A stretch of 60,397 nt of DNA from Chlamydiae bacterium RIFCSPLOWO2_12_FULL_49_12 (lineage in GTDB: Bacteria > Chlamydiota > Chlamydiia > Chlamydiales > Rhabdochlamydiaceae). Shown in pieces: positions 1 through 7,392 of this stretch (within the stretch, counting starts at the first letter, position 1; the number at the start of each line of letters is the position of its first letter). The notes under the pieces are model-generated. The model worked only from the letters and a program-made list of their open reading frames with translations. It was not told the DNA's origin and did not search any database. The stretch lies in the NCBI GenBank assembly GCA_001796315.1, contig MGME01000010.1:1-60397 (forward strand), read 5' to 3'. A program made the translations under genes and the position numbers.

Positions 1-178
1 AGAACACGTTCCCTCAAGACGAGATCGCAGCAACAGAAGATGTTAGCGAAAATCTCCCTGAGATGATGGAAGGTGAGCCTCCCTCTCAAAGAACACGTTC
101 CCTCAAGACGAGATCGCAGCAACAGAAGATGTTAGCGAAAATCTCCCTGAGATGATGGAAGGTGAGCCTCCCTCTCAA
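1..178. repeat. perfect 89-bp tandem repeat (1-89, 90-178) with a third diverged unit at 239-325
   Basis: Bases 1-89 and 90-178 are identical. A diverged third unit begins 147 bp (49 codons) after the second, in the same reading frame. The in-frame period of the coding repeat is therefore 147 bp, and the first pair is short by 58 bp, which puts copy 1 out of frame with copy 2. Confidence 0.9.
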
Positions 179-691
179 GACCTCGCTGCCGCCGAACCCA
201 CTTCTATCGGCCAGCCACCCCTTGATGAGTTCCTTGAGAACAAGCTCCCTCAAGACGAGATCGCAGCAACAGAAGATGTCAACGACAACCTTCCTGAACT
301 TCTTGAAAGTGAGCCTCCCTCTCAAGACCTTGCTGCCACTGAAACCCATTCACTTGAGGGCAAAGGGGAAATTGCAGGAATGTTGAAAATAAAAACGCTC
401 GAAGAGGTCTCTTCAGCTGCGCTTGTCTCGATGGGTGACATTCCATTTGAAGCGGGAATTCCTCACATTCTCTACGCTCCAACCTTTACGGAATGGCTGG
501 AAAATAGCGATCTGTTGACCTCCAAGCTTTTTTTCGATGCACAGCCTTACGGAAACCACCTCAATTTAAGACAGGAATTCAAGATCGGGTTCCAACAATC
601 CCTCCCGGCTTCACTCTATACCTCACGCGCACTGCCCCTTTCAGAGGATCTTCAGAGGAAACATCTTGCTAAAGAAGAGAGGACGCCTTGA
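1..691 (+). CDS. C-terminal part of an acidic Pro-rich repeat protein, 5' truncated, with a frame break
   Basis: I do not recognise the family. From 77 to the TGA at 689-691 the frame is open and encodes an acidic stretch with units of the form PQDEIAATEDV..NLPE..E.EPPSQDLAA, then a non-repetitive tail of about 100 residues without a membrane segment. The same acidic reading in the first repeat copy lies in a different frame (codons from base 3), which stops at 153-155, because the 89-bp repeat is not a multiple of three. The protein therefore either continues upstream through a frameshift or assembly error, or is broken. Its last bases overlap the start of the TpsB-type transporter, so the two genes are probably co-transcribed and translationally coupled. 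By position it could be the C-terminus of the exported partner (TpsA), but that is inference. No signal peptide or N-terminus is visible. Confidence 0.6.
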
Positions 692-3015
692 TCGCACCTC
701 TTTCTAAAACCAGGACGATCCTGTCGTTTTTTTTCCATCTTAAAAATCGCCTGTCCACCCCTCTCCAAACTCTTAGCTTCCGAACTTTTTTTATCATGGC
801 CTTCTTTGCAAAGACTCTATTTTTCCTGCATGCTGCGGCTGCTCAAGAGAGCGAGAGCCAAGCCATCAGCGGCTGCTCTTTTTACTATGTCAAGAGCTGC
901 GACTCCTCTTCTCTTCCTCTTCTTACGCCGAGGGAAAACGAGCTCCTTGCTCCTCTTTTGAAAGGGCTTGTGATCCTCGGTGATACGAAGAATTGCTATT
1001 CAAGCGGCCTTGAGAAATTAGAGGGATTTCACGCCTTCGGGCTCTCTCATTGTGAAGAGACCGAAGAACTGAGCGCTCTCGTAGAAAAAACCTATTTGAA
1101 TCACCCTTTGGATAAAGAACGTCTTCAAAAACTAAAAGGGATGGTCTCTAATCTCTGTTCGAAAAAAGAGGGTCCTGCGCCTGTAATTCTCACTCCCTGC
1201 CAGGATCTTTCCAATGGTATTTTACTCTTTATTATCGCAGAGGCTCCCAAGTCGGATGGACGGGCTGGAACAAAAAACCGTTTATCGAGCACAGAGGGCA
1301 CGATGCATCTAAACGAAAATCCGGAGGCTGAGCGCTCTCCTGCTGCTGGACACAGAGAGCGAAAGGAAGGAGAGATTGCCGTTGCCGATGACGCCTTTCC
1401 AAAACTGCCTTCACCTCCGCCCTCTTTTCCCCTCCAAGACGAGATCATGATCCCTCACCTCAATGCCCTTGTTCTTGTGGGATCTTTTCAAGAGATTAGA
1501 AAAGAGGGAATAGAACATCTAGATGGGATCTTTGTCGTCGATGTCAACATTCCCGGAGGAGCTCAGAAACTGCGCGAGGAGATGACTCCTCTTTTTATTG
1601 GAAAACCTCTTACTCAACATGGCTTACAAGATTTAAAAAAACGGCTTCTAGCTTATTTCAAAAGCAGAAAGATGCCCGTGGTTGCGATCCAGATCCCGCA
1701 GCAGGAAATTACAGGCGGGGTTCTCCAGCTTCTCGTCATTCAAGGAAAACTTGGAAAAGTAAGAGCTGCAGGAAATCGCTGGACAAGCAGCGAGCGCCTG
1801 GAAAGCTATGTGCGGCTAAAGAGCGGCGATGATATTGATGAAAACTACGTCATCTCGGATCTGGCTTTCATGAATCGCAATCCCTTTCGCCGGACGGATG
1901 TCATCTACACTCCCGGAGCATTGCCCGGAACAACCGACATCGAACTCTTAACAGAAGACCGCCGCCCTTTTCGCCTCTTTGTAGGAGCCGAAAATACCGG
2001 AGTAAAGCCAACAGATAGAGAACGTCTGCTTGCAGGGTTCAACTGGGGAAATGTCTTTGGCTTTGACCATGTCTTTTCCTATCAGTACACAGCATCTCCC
2101 GACTTTCACAAATTCCAAGCGCACACGATCCAATACAGCGCTCCTCTTCCCATCCGGCATGTTCTGGTGCTCTTTGGGGGAGTCTCTTTCGTGCATCCTA
2201 AAATCCCCTTTCCGAAGCTCCGCTCCCACGGCTACGGCGTCCAGGGAAGCCTCCGCTACGATATCCCCTTAAAGCCCACCCAAAGCTACCTCCATGAGCT
2301 CTCGTTGGGATTTGATTTCAAACGCACAAACAACACGGTAGAATTTTCAGAAGGACCTGTGATCTTCGGAAATAATGTTAATCTCACCCAGCTCGTCTTT
2401 GGTTACAACGGAGCTTGGGAAAGAGCCGCTTCAAAAACCACCTTAGACGGAGAGCTTCTCTTTTCTCCGGGAAGATGGCTTCCAGATCAGGCGAACCGAA
2501 ACTTTCAATCACTCCGCACTTTTTCCAAAAACAATTATATCTATGGAAAATTAGAATGTACTCATATTATAAAGATCTTGAGCGGCTGTTCTCTCTCCCT
2601 TCTCGGTAAAGGGCAGCTTGCGAATCGCAATCTTCTTCCCAGCGAAGAGTTTGGCCTGGGAGGGTATGATAGCGTCCGAGGGTATGACGAAAGGGAGCAA
2701 AACGCCGATAACGCCCTTCTCTTGAGTGGAGAATTGAGGACGCCTGTGTGGCACTTGATCAAAAGAGTTAATCGAAAACCCAAGGATGAGCTCCAACTTT
2801 TGCTGTTTACCGACTTTGGACTGGGAGGTTCTCATAAGCGGGTTCCGGATGAGCCTCACACAGTTTATCTGCTCGGAGCAGGTCCCGGGATACGTTATAT
2901 GATCAATCCTTTTCTCTCTGCCCGCGCTGACTTTGGAATTAAGCTCCACCGCGACCGAAAAACTCTTGGAGCCGGCCGCAGTCGCCTCCATTTTGCCATC
3001 ATAGGGAGTTTTTAG
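688..3015 (+). CDS. two-partner secretion outer-membrane transporter (TpsB/FhaC/ShlB family)
   Basis: This 775-residue protein has the TpsB layout: an N-terminal hydrophobic export segment (about residues 34-55, ending in Ala-rich HAAAAQ), POTRA-like modules, then a C-terminal beta-barrel rich in alternating aromatic strands. The conserved loop-6 motif VRGY is at about residues 663-666. Two modules resemble each other: about 75-190 and about 250-365 both carry LV-x-x-G then G-[LI]-E-x-L-x-G. Such proteins sit in the outer membrane and export a large partner. The TTG start at 688 is favoured by a strong AAGAGAGGA Shine-Dalgarno sequence (SD) 4 bases upstream, and it overlaps the previous stop. 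ATG 796 would give a more conventional signal peptide but has no SD. map follows at once, so read-through into it is likely. The barrel and VRGY call is firm; the partner is not identified. Confidence 0.85.
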   Translation: MIAPLSKTRTILSFFFHLKNRLSTPLQTLSFRTFFIMAFFAKTLFFLHAAAAQESESQAISGCSFYYVKSCDSSSLPLLTPRENELLAPLLKGLVILGDTKNCYSSGLEKLEGFHAFGLSHCEETEELSALVEKTYLNHPLDKERLQKLKGMVSNLCSKKEGPAPVILTPCQDLSNGILLFIIAEAPKSDGRAGTKNRLSSTEGTMHLNENPEAERSPAAGHRERKEGEIAVADDAFPKLPSPPPSFPLQDEIMIPHLNALVLVGSFQEIRKEGIEHLDGIFVVDVNIPGGAQKLREEMTPLFIGKPLTQHGLQDLKKRLLAYFKSRKMPVVAIQIPQQEITGGVLQLLVIQGKLGKVRAAGNRWTSSERLESYVRLKSGDDIDENYVISDLAFMNRNPFRRTDVIYTPGALPGTTDIELLTEDRRPFRLFVGAENTGVKPTDRERLLAGFNWGNVFGFDHVFSYQYTASPDFHKFQAHTIQYSAPLPIRHVLVLFGGVSFVHPKIPFPKLRSHGYGVQGSLRYDIPLKPTQSYLHELSLGFDFKRTNNTVEFSEGPVIFGNNVNLTQLVFGYNGAWERAASKTTLDGELLFSPGRWLPDQANRNFQSLRTFSKNNYIYGKLECTHIIKILSGCSLSLLGKGQLANRNLLPSEEFGLGGYDSVRGYDEREQNADNALLLSGELRTPVWHLIKRVNRKPKDELQLLLFTDFGLGGSHKRVPDEPHTVYLLGAGPGIRYMINPFLSARADFGIKLHRDRKTLGAGRSRLHFAIIGSF

Positions 3016-3017
3016 CT

Positions 3018-3905
3018 GTGATGATGACTAGCAGAAATGAACCGTGTTGGTGTGGAAGCGGCCTGAAATGGAAAAAATGTCACTATCCCATTGCCCCGCA
3101 ACGAAAGGTGAAAGAGATGGCCCGGGATTACCTAGGCAAGTATGGGATTATCCTGAAAACACCCAAGCAAATTGAAGGGATCCGAAGAGCTTGCAGACTC
3201 GCTGCAAGAATCCTGCAGGAGACTTGCAAAGCGGCCATGCCAGGCGCCACAACGGATGAACTGAATATCTTAGCTCACCGTTTACATCTGGAGGCGGGAG
3301 CCCTTCCCGCCCCCTTAAACTACGGAACTCCTCCCTTTCCAAAGAGCATCTGCACCTCGGTCAATGAAGTCATCTGCCATGGCATTCCCGATTCGTCTCT
3401 CTTGAAAGAGGGAGACATCCTCAATCTCGATGTAACCTGCATCCTGGATGGCTACTTCGGCGACTGCTCCCGGATGGTGACCCTTGGAAATGTCGACCAT
3501 GATAAAAAACTGGTAACAGAGGTCTCCTATGAATGCCTCATGCGCTCGATCTCTCTTTTAAAACCGGGCATCTTTATCTATGAAATTGGAGAAGTGATTG
3601 AAAGTTATGCTCTTGCGCACAACTGCAGCGTTGTGAATCAATTTGTCGGACATGGCATCGGCCTCCATTTTCACGAACCTCCTCAGATCCCGCACCACTT
3701 CAACCAGCTCCGCATTCCCCTGGCGGAAGGGATGATCTTTACCATCGAACCCATGATTAATGCGGGACGCCGCGAAGCTGTCATCGATCCCAAAAACCAC
3801 TGGACTGCCCGAACCATCGATGGAAGACCTAGCGCTCAATGGGAACATACCATTTTGATCACGGAAAAAGGCCACGAAATCCTAACCACTCTCGAAGAGG
3901 ATTGA
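3018..3905 (+). CDS. map: methionine aminopeptidase type I with N-terminal SEC-C zinc motif
   Basis: The enzyme removes the initiator Met from nascent proteins. The N-terminus carries a SEC-C motif (NEPCWCGSG..WKKCH), a zinc-binding tag that in other proteins contacts SecB or the ribosome. The catalytic domain follows with the two-metal ligands recognisable as Asp in LDVTC and in GDCS, His in GHGIGLHFHE, Glu in TIEPMI and Glu in QWEH. Length (295 residues) fits SEC-C-bearing Map. The start is GTG 3018 or ATG 3021/3024; an AGGGAG SD lies at 3003-3008. It follows the TpsB stop by two bases, so it is probably co-transcribed with it. All catalytic residues appear intact. Confidence 0.95.
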   Translation: MMMTSRNEPCWCGSGLKWKKCHYPIAPQRKVKEMARDYLGKYGIILKTPKQIEGIRRACRLAARILQETCKAAMPGATTDELNILAHRLHLEAGALPAPLNYGTPPFPKSICTSVNEVICHGIPDSSLLKEGDILNLDVTCILDGYFGDCSRMVTLGNVDHDKKLVTEVSYECLMRSISLLKPGIFIYEIGEVIESYALAHNCSVVNQFVGHGIGLHFHEPPQIPHHFNQLRIPLAEGMIFTIEPMINAGRREAVIDPKNHWTARTIDGRPSAQWEHTILITEKGHEILTTLEED

Positions 3906-3939
3906 GGCTGAACTGCATTTCAGAGAGACAGGCGGAAGC

Positions 3940-3959
3940 CTCGACTTTGCAAAGTCGAG
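3940..3959. repeat. 20-bp perfect palindrome, solo end of the palindromic element family
   Basis: The sequence CTCGACTTTGCAAAGTCGAG is a perfect palindrome made of the two terminal arms of the 185-bp element (copies at 23693, 25788 and 51551) fused at TTTGCAAA. It lies between the convergent map and Inc-like genes and could also act as a bidirectional terminator stem, although no T-run follows. Confidence 0.7.
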
Positions 3960-3960
3960 T

Positions 3961-4758
3961 TCAAGATAAAATTTCTAATGAGAGCTGCTGTTTTTCAAGC
4001 GCTTCGGCTACCTTGCTTTTGGAGGTGCCCGGTTTCCGCTTGCGTGGAGGTTTGGCGGCGCTTAGCTGAGCAATGAGCTCTTCTTGACACTTCATTGCCT
4101 GTTCCAAACTTTGAACATGACTCTCATCTTCCCGTCGCTGAAAGAGGAGTTCTTCGACCTCTTTTTTTGACTCCAAGAGCTTCTCATCTAGTTTTTTTTG
4201 AAGAGAAAGCCCCTTGCCCTCCTGGGCAAAGAGCTCTTCTTTAAGAGCAGAAATTTCCTGCAAGGCGACGGCTTTCTCCTGAAAGAGGGCCTCCTTCTCT
4301 TCTTCTATCTGCTCCCAATCATACCGCTTGACCGTTGAGAGCTCCTCAAAGAGGCGTGCTCTTTTTTGGGCCTCTTCACATTGCAACTGCAGGGTTGCGA
4401 GTTTTCTCTTTGTCTCTTCGCGCTCCTGCTCCTCTCTCTTTTGCATCTCTTTTTGCTGCGCGTCAAAAAGGCTCTTTTGCTTCGTCTTTTCGTGCTCCAG
4501 TTCCTCTAACTGTGAAACAGCCTCTCTTCCCTCGAGAAAAGAGAGCAAAGAGAGGAAAAGTCCAAGAATCAATGAGGCAAGGAGCCCAAAAGACCAGAGA
4601 GGGTGTCGAGGAAGCGAGGAAGAAACGGTTAAAAAGAGTAGAACAAGCGTAGAAAGAAAAAAAAGCGGAGCAAGTGCTAAAGACAAAAGAAGCACTCTTC
4701 CCCTCTTTTCTTCTTTGGAAAAGAGTTTTTTTCTGAGCTCTACGAAAAGCTCGAACAT
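3961..4758 (-). CDS. bilobed two-TM coiled-coil protein, candidate inclusion membrane (Inc) protein
   Basis: No enzyme family is recognised. The 265-residue product has a short basic N-terminus, two adjacent hydrophobic segments (about residues 21-45 and 56-74) with a roughly 10-residue loop, then a long Glu/Lys/Gln-rich coiled coil (about 77-230) and a basic tail (PPRKRKPG). A closely spaced bilobed hydrophobic domain plus coiled coil is the known hallmark of chlamydial Inc proteins, which are type III secreted and inserted in the inclusion membrane. The alternative is an ordinary inner-membrane coiled-coil protein. It overlaps the upstream peptidase gene by 19 bp, so the two are probably translationally coupled, which is atypical for an Inc gene. 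Confidence 0.75.
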   Translation of the reverse strand: MFELFVELRKKLFSKEEKRGRVLLLSLALAPLFFLSTLVLLFLTVSSSLPRHPLWSFGLLASLILGLFLSLLSFLEGREAVSQLEELEHEKTKQKSLFDAQQKEMQKREEQEREETKRKLATLQLQCEEAQKRARLFEELSTVKRYDWEQIEEEKEALFQEKAVALQEISALKEELFAQEGKGLSLQKKLDEKLLESKKEVEELLFQRREDESHVQSLEQAMKCQEELIAQLSAAKPPRKRKPGTSKSKVAEALEKQQLSLEILS

Positions 4759-6128
4759 GAGATCAAAATCCTTCCAATCACTAAAAATCCCTTTTCAAAC
4801 CGTTCCAGATCAAAATGCTCATTCGGGGCATGCATGTCATCACTATCTAATGCTACCCCAATGAGAGCCGCCTCGCCTCCAGAATAAAACGCAAGTTTCG
4901 GAACAAGGGGAACTGTGGCTCCGCAAAGGAGATAGCGGCACTCCTTACTAAATACTTCTTCATAAGCTTCTTTTGATATTTTTACAACATTTGTATCCCA
5001 AGCAGCCCGATAAGAGGCGTGCTGTTGAAGAATTTTAATCTCTACATGAAGGTTTTCAGAGAGGTGATTTTTTAAAAATGCAGTCAGAGCCTCTGCAATC
5101 TTGTGAGGATCTTGATGAGGGACAAGGCGGCAAGAGATTTTTGCTCTTGCCTTGGCCGGAATCACCGTCTTGAATCCTTCCCCGCAGTACCCTCCGTACA
5201 TCCCATTCACGTCAAGTGATGGATAAAACCAGTTAGACTCCAAAAGAGAGGCCCCGGGAGTGGGGATACAGGCTTTGATGCCGAACTTGTTCTTGTAGCT
5301 TACCGGATCAAAGCTTAAGTCGTATCGATCCAATTCCTCCTGGGCGGGCAGCGCAACATCATCAAAAAAACCCGGGATGGCAATGCGACCGCTCTCCGTC
5401 CACATCTTGGAGAGAGCAGACAGCAGCGCATGATTGGGGTTTAGAGCCATTCCTCCATGCACTCCGGAGTGCAGATCAATCGCGCTATTTTGAACCGTTA
5501 CTTCCAAAGAGAGAAGACCGCGCATCCCCATCATCACCGCAGGAGAGTGAGCGTTAGAAATTCCGAAATCGAGAAGAAAGAGATAATCGCTTTTGAGTTC
5601 TTTTTCTTTAGAAGCAAGAATCCCTGCCGTCCCCAAACTCCCGATCTCTTCCTCCCCTTCAATGAAGACCTTGATATTGACCGCAGATTCTTTCATCAGT
5701 TCAAGATAGGCGCGAATGGCACAAAGAGTGTAAAAACATTGCCCCTTGTTGTCGCTGGCTCCACGGGCATAGACTTTCCCCTCTTTTAAGACCGGATCAA
5801 AGGGATCAGAATGCCACTCTCCTATGGGATCGACGGGCTGTACATCGTAATGCGCATAAAAAAGGAGGGTAGGTCGATCGGGGCCGGCATGCAGAAGAGA
5901 GGCAAAGACAACAGGATGGCCCGTCGTCTCCCACAGCTCAGCGCATAGGCCGCACTTTTGTAAAAACTCTTTTAACCACAGAGCTGTTTCGCGGACAGAC
6001 AGCTTGTACGCAGGATCTGTGCTCAAAGAGGGGAATTTCAAGAAAGTAAAATAATCTTCAAGGATCTCTCTTTGATGGAGCCGGTACCACTCTTTTAAGT
6101 CGCTGACAGCCGGAAGCGTTGCTCTCAT
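4740..6128 (-). CDS. M20-family metallo-dipeptidase
   Basis: This cytosolic zinc peptidase hydrolyses short peptides (carnosinase/PepV-like branch of M20). All metal and catalytic residues are recognisable: His and Asp in FYAHYDVQP, Asp in GASDNKG, the catalytic and ligand Glu pair in EGEEEIGS, Asp in LLDFG, and the late His in DMHAPNE. The dimerisation 'lid' insertion lies in the middle, with the usual GVHGG. Length (462 residues) is normal. It sits second in a three-gene minus-strand operon: its start overlaps the small upstream gene by 4 bp (ATGA) and its end overlaps the Inc-like gene by 19 bp. It could supply amino acids from host peptides. The exact substrate cannot be told from sequence. 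Confidence 0.9.
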   Translation of the reverse strand: MRATLPAVSDLKEWYRLHQREILEDYFTFLKFPSLSTDPAYKLSVRETALWLKEFLQKCGLCAELWETTGHPVVFASLLHAGPDRPTLLFYAHYDVQPVDPIGEWHSDPFDPVLKEGKVYARGASDNKGQCFYTLCAIRAYLELMKESAVNIKVFIEGEEEIGSLGTAGILASKEKELKSDYLFLLDFGISNAHSPAVMMGMRGLLSLEVTVQNSAIDLHSGVHGGMALNPNHALLSALSKMWTESGRIAIPGFFDDVALPAQEELDRYDLSFDPVSYKNKFGIKACIPTPGASLLESNWFYPSLDVNGMYGGYCGEGFKTVIPAKARAKISCRLVPHQDPHKIAEALTAFLKNHLSENLHVEIKILQQHASYRAAWDTNVVKISKEAYEEVFSKECRYLLCGATVPLVPKLAFYSGGEAALIGVALDSDDMHAPNEHFDLERFEKGFLVIGRILISCSSFS

Positions 6129-6286
6129 CCCTCTTCTAAAGCCTCGTGAATAAAGTCATGAGCCTGATCAATCATCAATGCCGCCAGATTGATGTCGCCC
6201 TCATAAGACATCTCAACCTGCATTTTTCCTTCATCATTGGGATCATCGCAGGTAATTAAAACATAACAGGCCTTTTTCTCTTGCAT
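6125..6286 (-). CDS. small conserved-looking acidic protein, function unknown
   Basis: This is a 53-residue product if started at ATG 6286, or 62 residues if at TTG 6313. I prefer the ATG because a GAGAGG SD lies about 13 bases upstream and would be inside the coding region otherwise. The product is acidic, with the order CYVLITCDDP, a short beta-like stretch and a C-terminal helix (LAALMIDQAHDFIHEALEEG). No domain is recognised and no membrane segment is seen. It is the first gene of the operon with the M20 dipeptidase (ATGA overlap), so it is probably translated, perhaps as a regulator or chaperone of the locus; that role is a guess. Confidence 0.65.
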   Translation of the reverse strand: MQEKKACYVLITCDDPNDEGKMQVEMSYEGDINLAALMIDQAHDFIHEALEEG

Positions 6287-6403
6287 GATCTTTTTTTTAC
6301 CTCTCAATCCCAATTTAATAGAGTCAACAACCGGCTGCCGGAAAGGGGTACAGTCATCTCAAATGGGTTCTTTAGATGCAATGGAAATCATATTTTCAAT
6401 GTC

Positions 6404-6432
6404 TTGACAGACAGGATGTCGATAAGTAAAAT
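6404..6432 (+). promoter_or_regulatory. sigma70-type promoter of htpX
   Basis: A -35 box TTGACA (6404-6409) and a -10 box TAAAAT (6427-6432) are separated by exactly 17 bases. The match is 6/6 and 5/6. An AAGGAG SD (6447-6452) then precedes the ATG at 6463. Confidence 0.75.
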
Positions 6433-6462
6433 AGTGTTCTCAAATTAAGGAGAGCTCGATTT

Positions 6463-7392
6463 ATGCAATGGTTGCGTCGTCTTTTTTTATTTGCCGCAGT
6501 CAACATTCTTGTTGTTCTGACTCTCTCTTTAATCCTGCAGGTATTGGGTGTTCGGCCTTATCTGACAGCCTATGGTCTGGATCTCTATTCCCTTCTGATT
6601 TTCTGTCTGATTTGGGGCTTTGGCGGCGCTTTCATCTCTCTTTTGCTCTCAAGGAAAATGGCGACCTGGCTCATGAAAGTGCGTCTCCTTGATCCTCATT
6701 CTGCGCATCCTGAGCACTCCTCCTTTGTCCTTCTCGTCCACTCCCTTTCCAGACAGGCAGGCCTCACTGAGATGCCGCAGGTAGGGATTTACGACTCTTT
6801 GGAGATGAACGCTTTTGCGACGGGACCGAGTAAAAGGCGCGCACTCGTTGCCGTCTCTTCGGGACTTTTAAACAAGATGACCCGTGATGAACTCGAGGGA
6901 GTCCTCGCCCATGAAATCTCCCATATTGTGAACGGAGACATGATTACCATGACCCTTCTTCAAGGAATCGTCAATGCCTTTGTCATGTTTCTTGCACGCA
7001 TTCTCGCCTATCTGTTTGCCAGCATGGGCAATCGCTCCAAGGAACGCTCTTCACAGAGTATGAACAGCTTTGCATATCCTTTTTTGGTCTACCTGTTTGA
7101 GTTTGCCTTTTTGATTCTTGGATCGCTTGCCATCGCTTTCTTTTCCCGGAAAAGAGAATTTCGCGCCGATCGAGGAGGCGCGTTTCTTGCAGGGAAGAGG
7201 AAGATGATCGCCGCTCTGGAATCCTTAAAAGCTGCGAGCAGAGAAAAAGAGAAGGGATTCGAAAAGGCTGCTTTCCAATCGCTAAAGATCTCCACGCCCT
7301 CAAAAAGGGGGCTGGTTGCTCTCTTTGCTACGCATCCTCCCCTTGAAGAGAGGATTGAGAGGCTAAAAGAAACTGAAGTTGTTTGGGTATAA
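6463..7392 (+). CDS. htpX: M48 membrane metalloprotease HtpX
   Basis: HtpX is an inner-membrane zinc endoprotease that degrades misfolded membrane proteins. The product has two N-terminal membrane segments (about residues 7-28 and 38-63), the zinc motif HEISH (about residues 149-153), two further hydrophobic segments (about 160-190 and 203-228) and the downstream ligand Glu in KREFRAD. Length (309 residues) is slightly longer than E. coli HtpX. It is monocistronic, with a good promoter (6404-6432) and SD. Its 3' end overlaps the convergent hldE gene by 65 bp. Its last codons lie in a 23-base sequence that recurs inverted at 52921-52943, so the C-terminal tail (after about LKET) may be repeat-derived. 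Confidence 0.95.
   Translation: MQWLRRLFLFAAVNILVVLTLSLILQVLGVRPYLTAYGLDLYSLLIFCLIWGFGGAFISLLLSRKMATWLMKVRLLDPHSAHPEHSSFVLLVHSLSRQAGLTEMPQVGIYDSLEMNAFATGPSKRRALVAVSSGLLNKMTRDELEGVLAHEISHIVNGDMITMTLLQGIVNAFVMFLARILAYLFASMGNRSKERSSQSMNSFAYPFLVYLFEFAFLILGSLAIAFFSRKREFRADRGGAFLAGKRKMIAALESLKAASREKEKGFEKAAFQSLKISTPSKRGLVALFATHPPLEERIERLKETEVVWV

Noticed and set aside
1-178. Possible CRISPR array
   Set aside because: Only two abutting 89-bp copies, no spacers and clear coding content.
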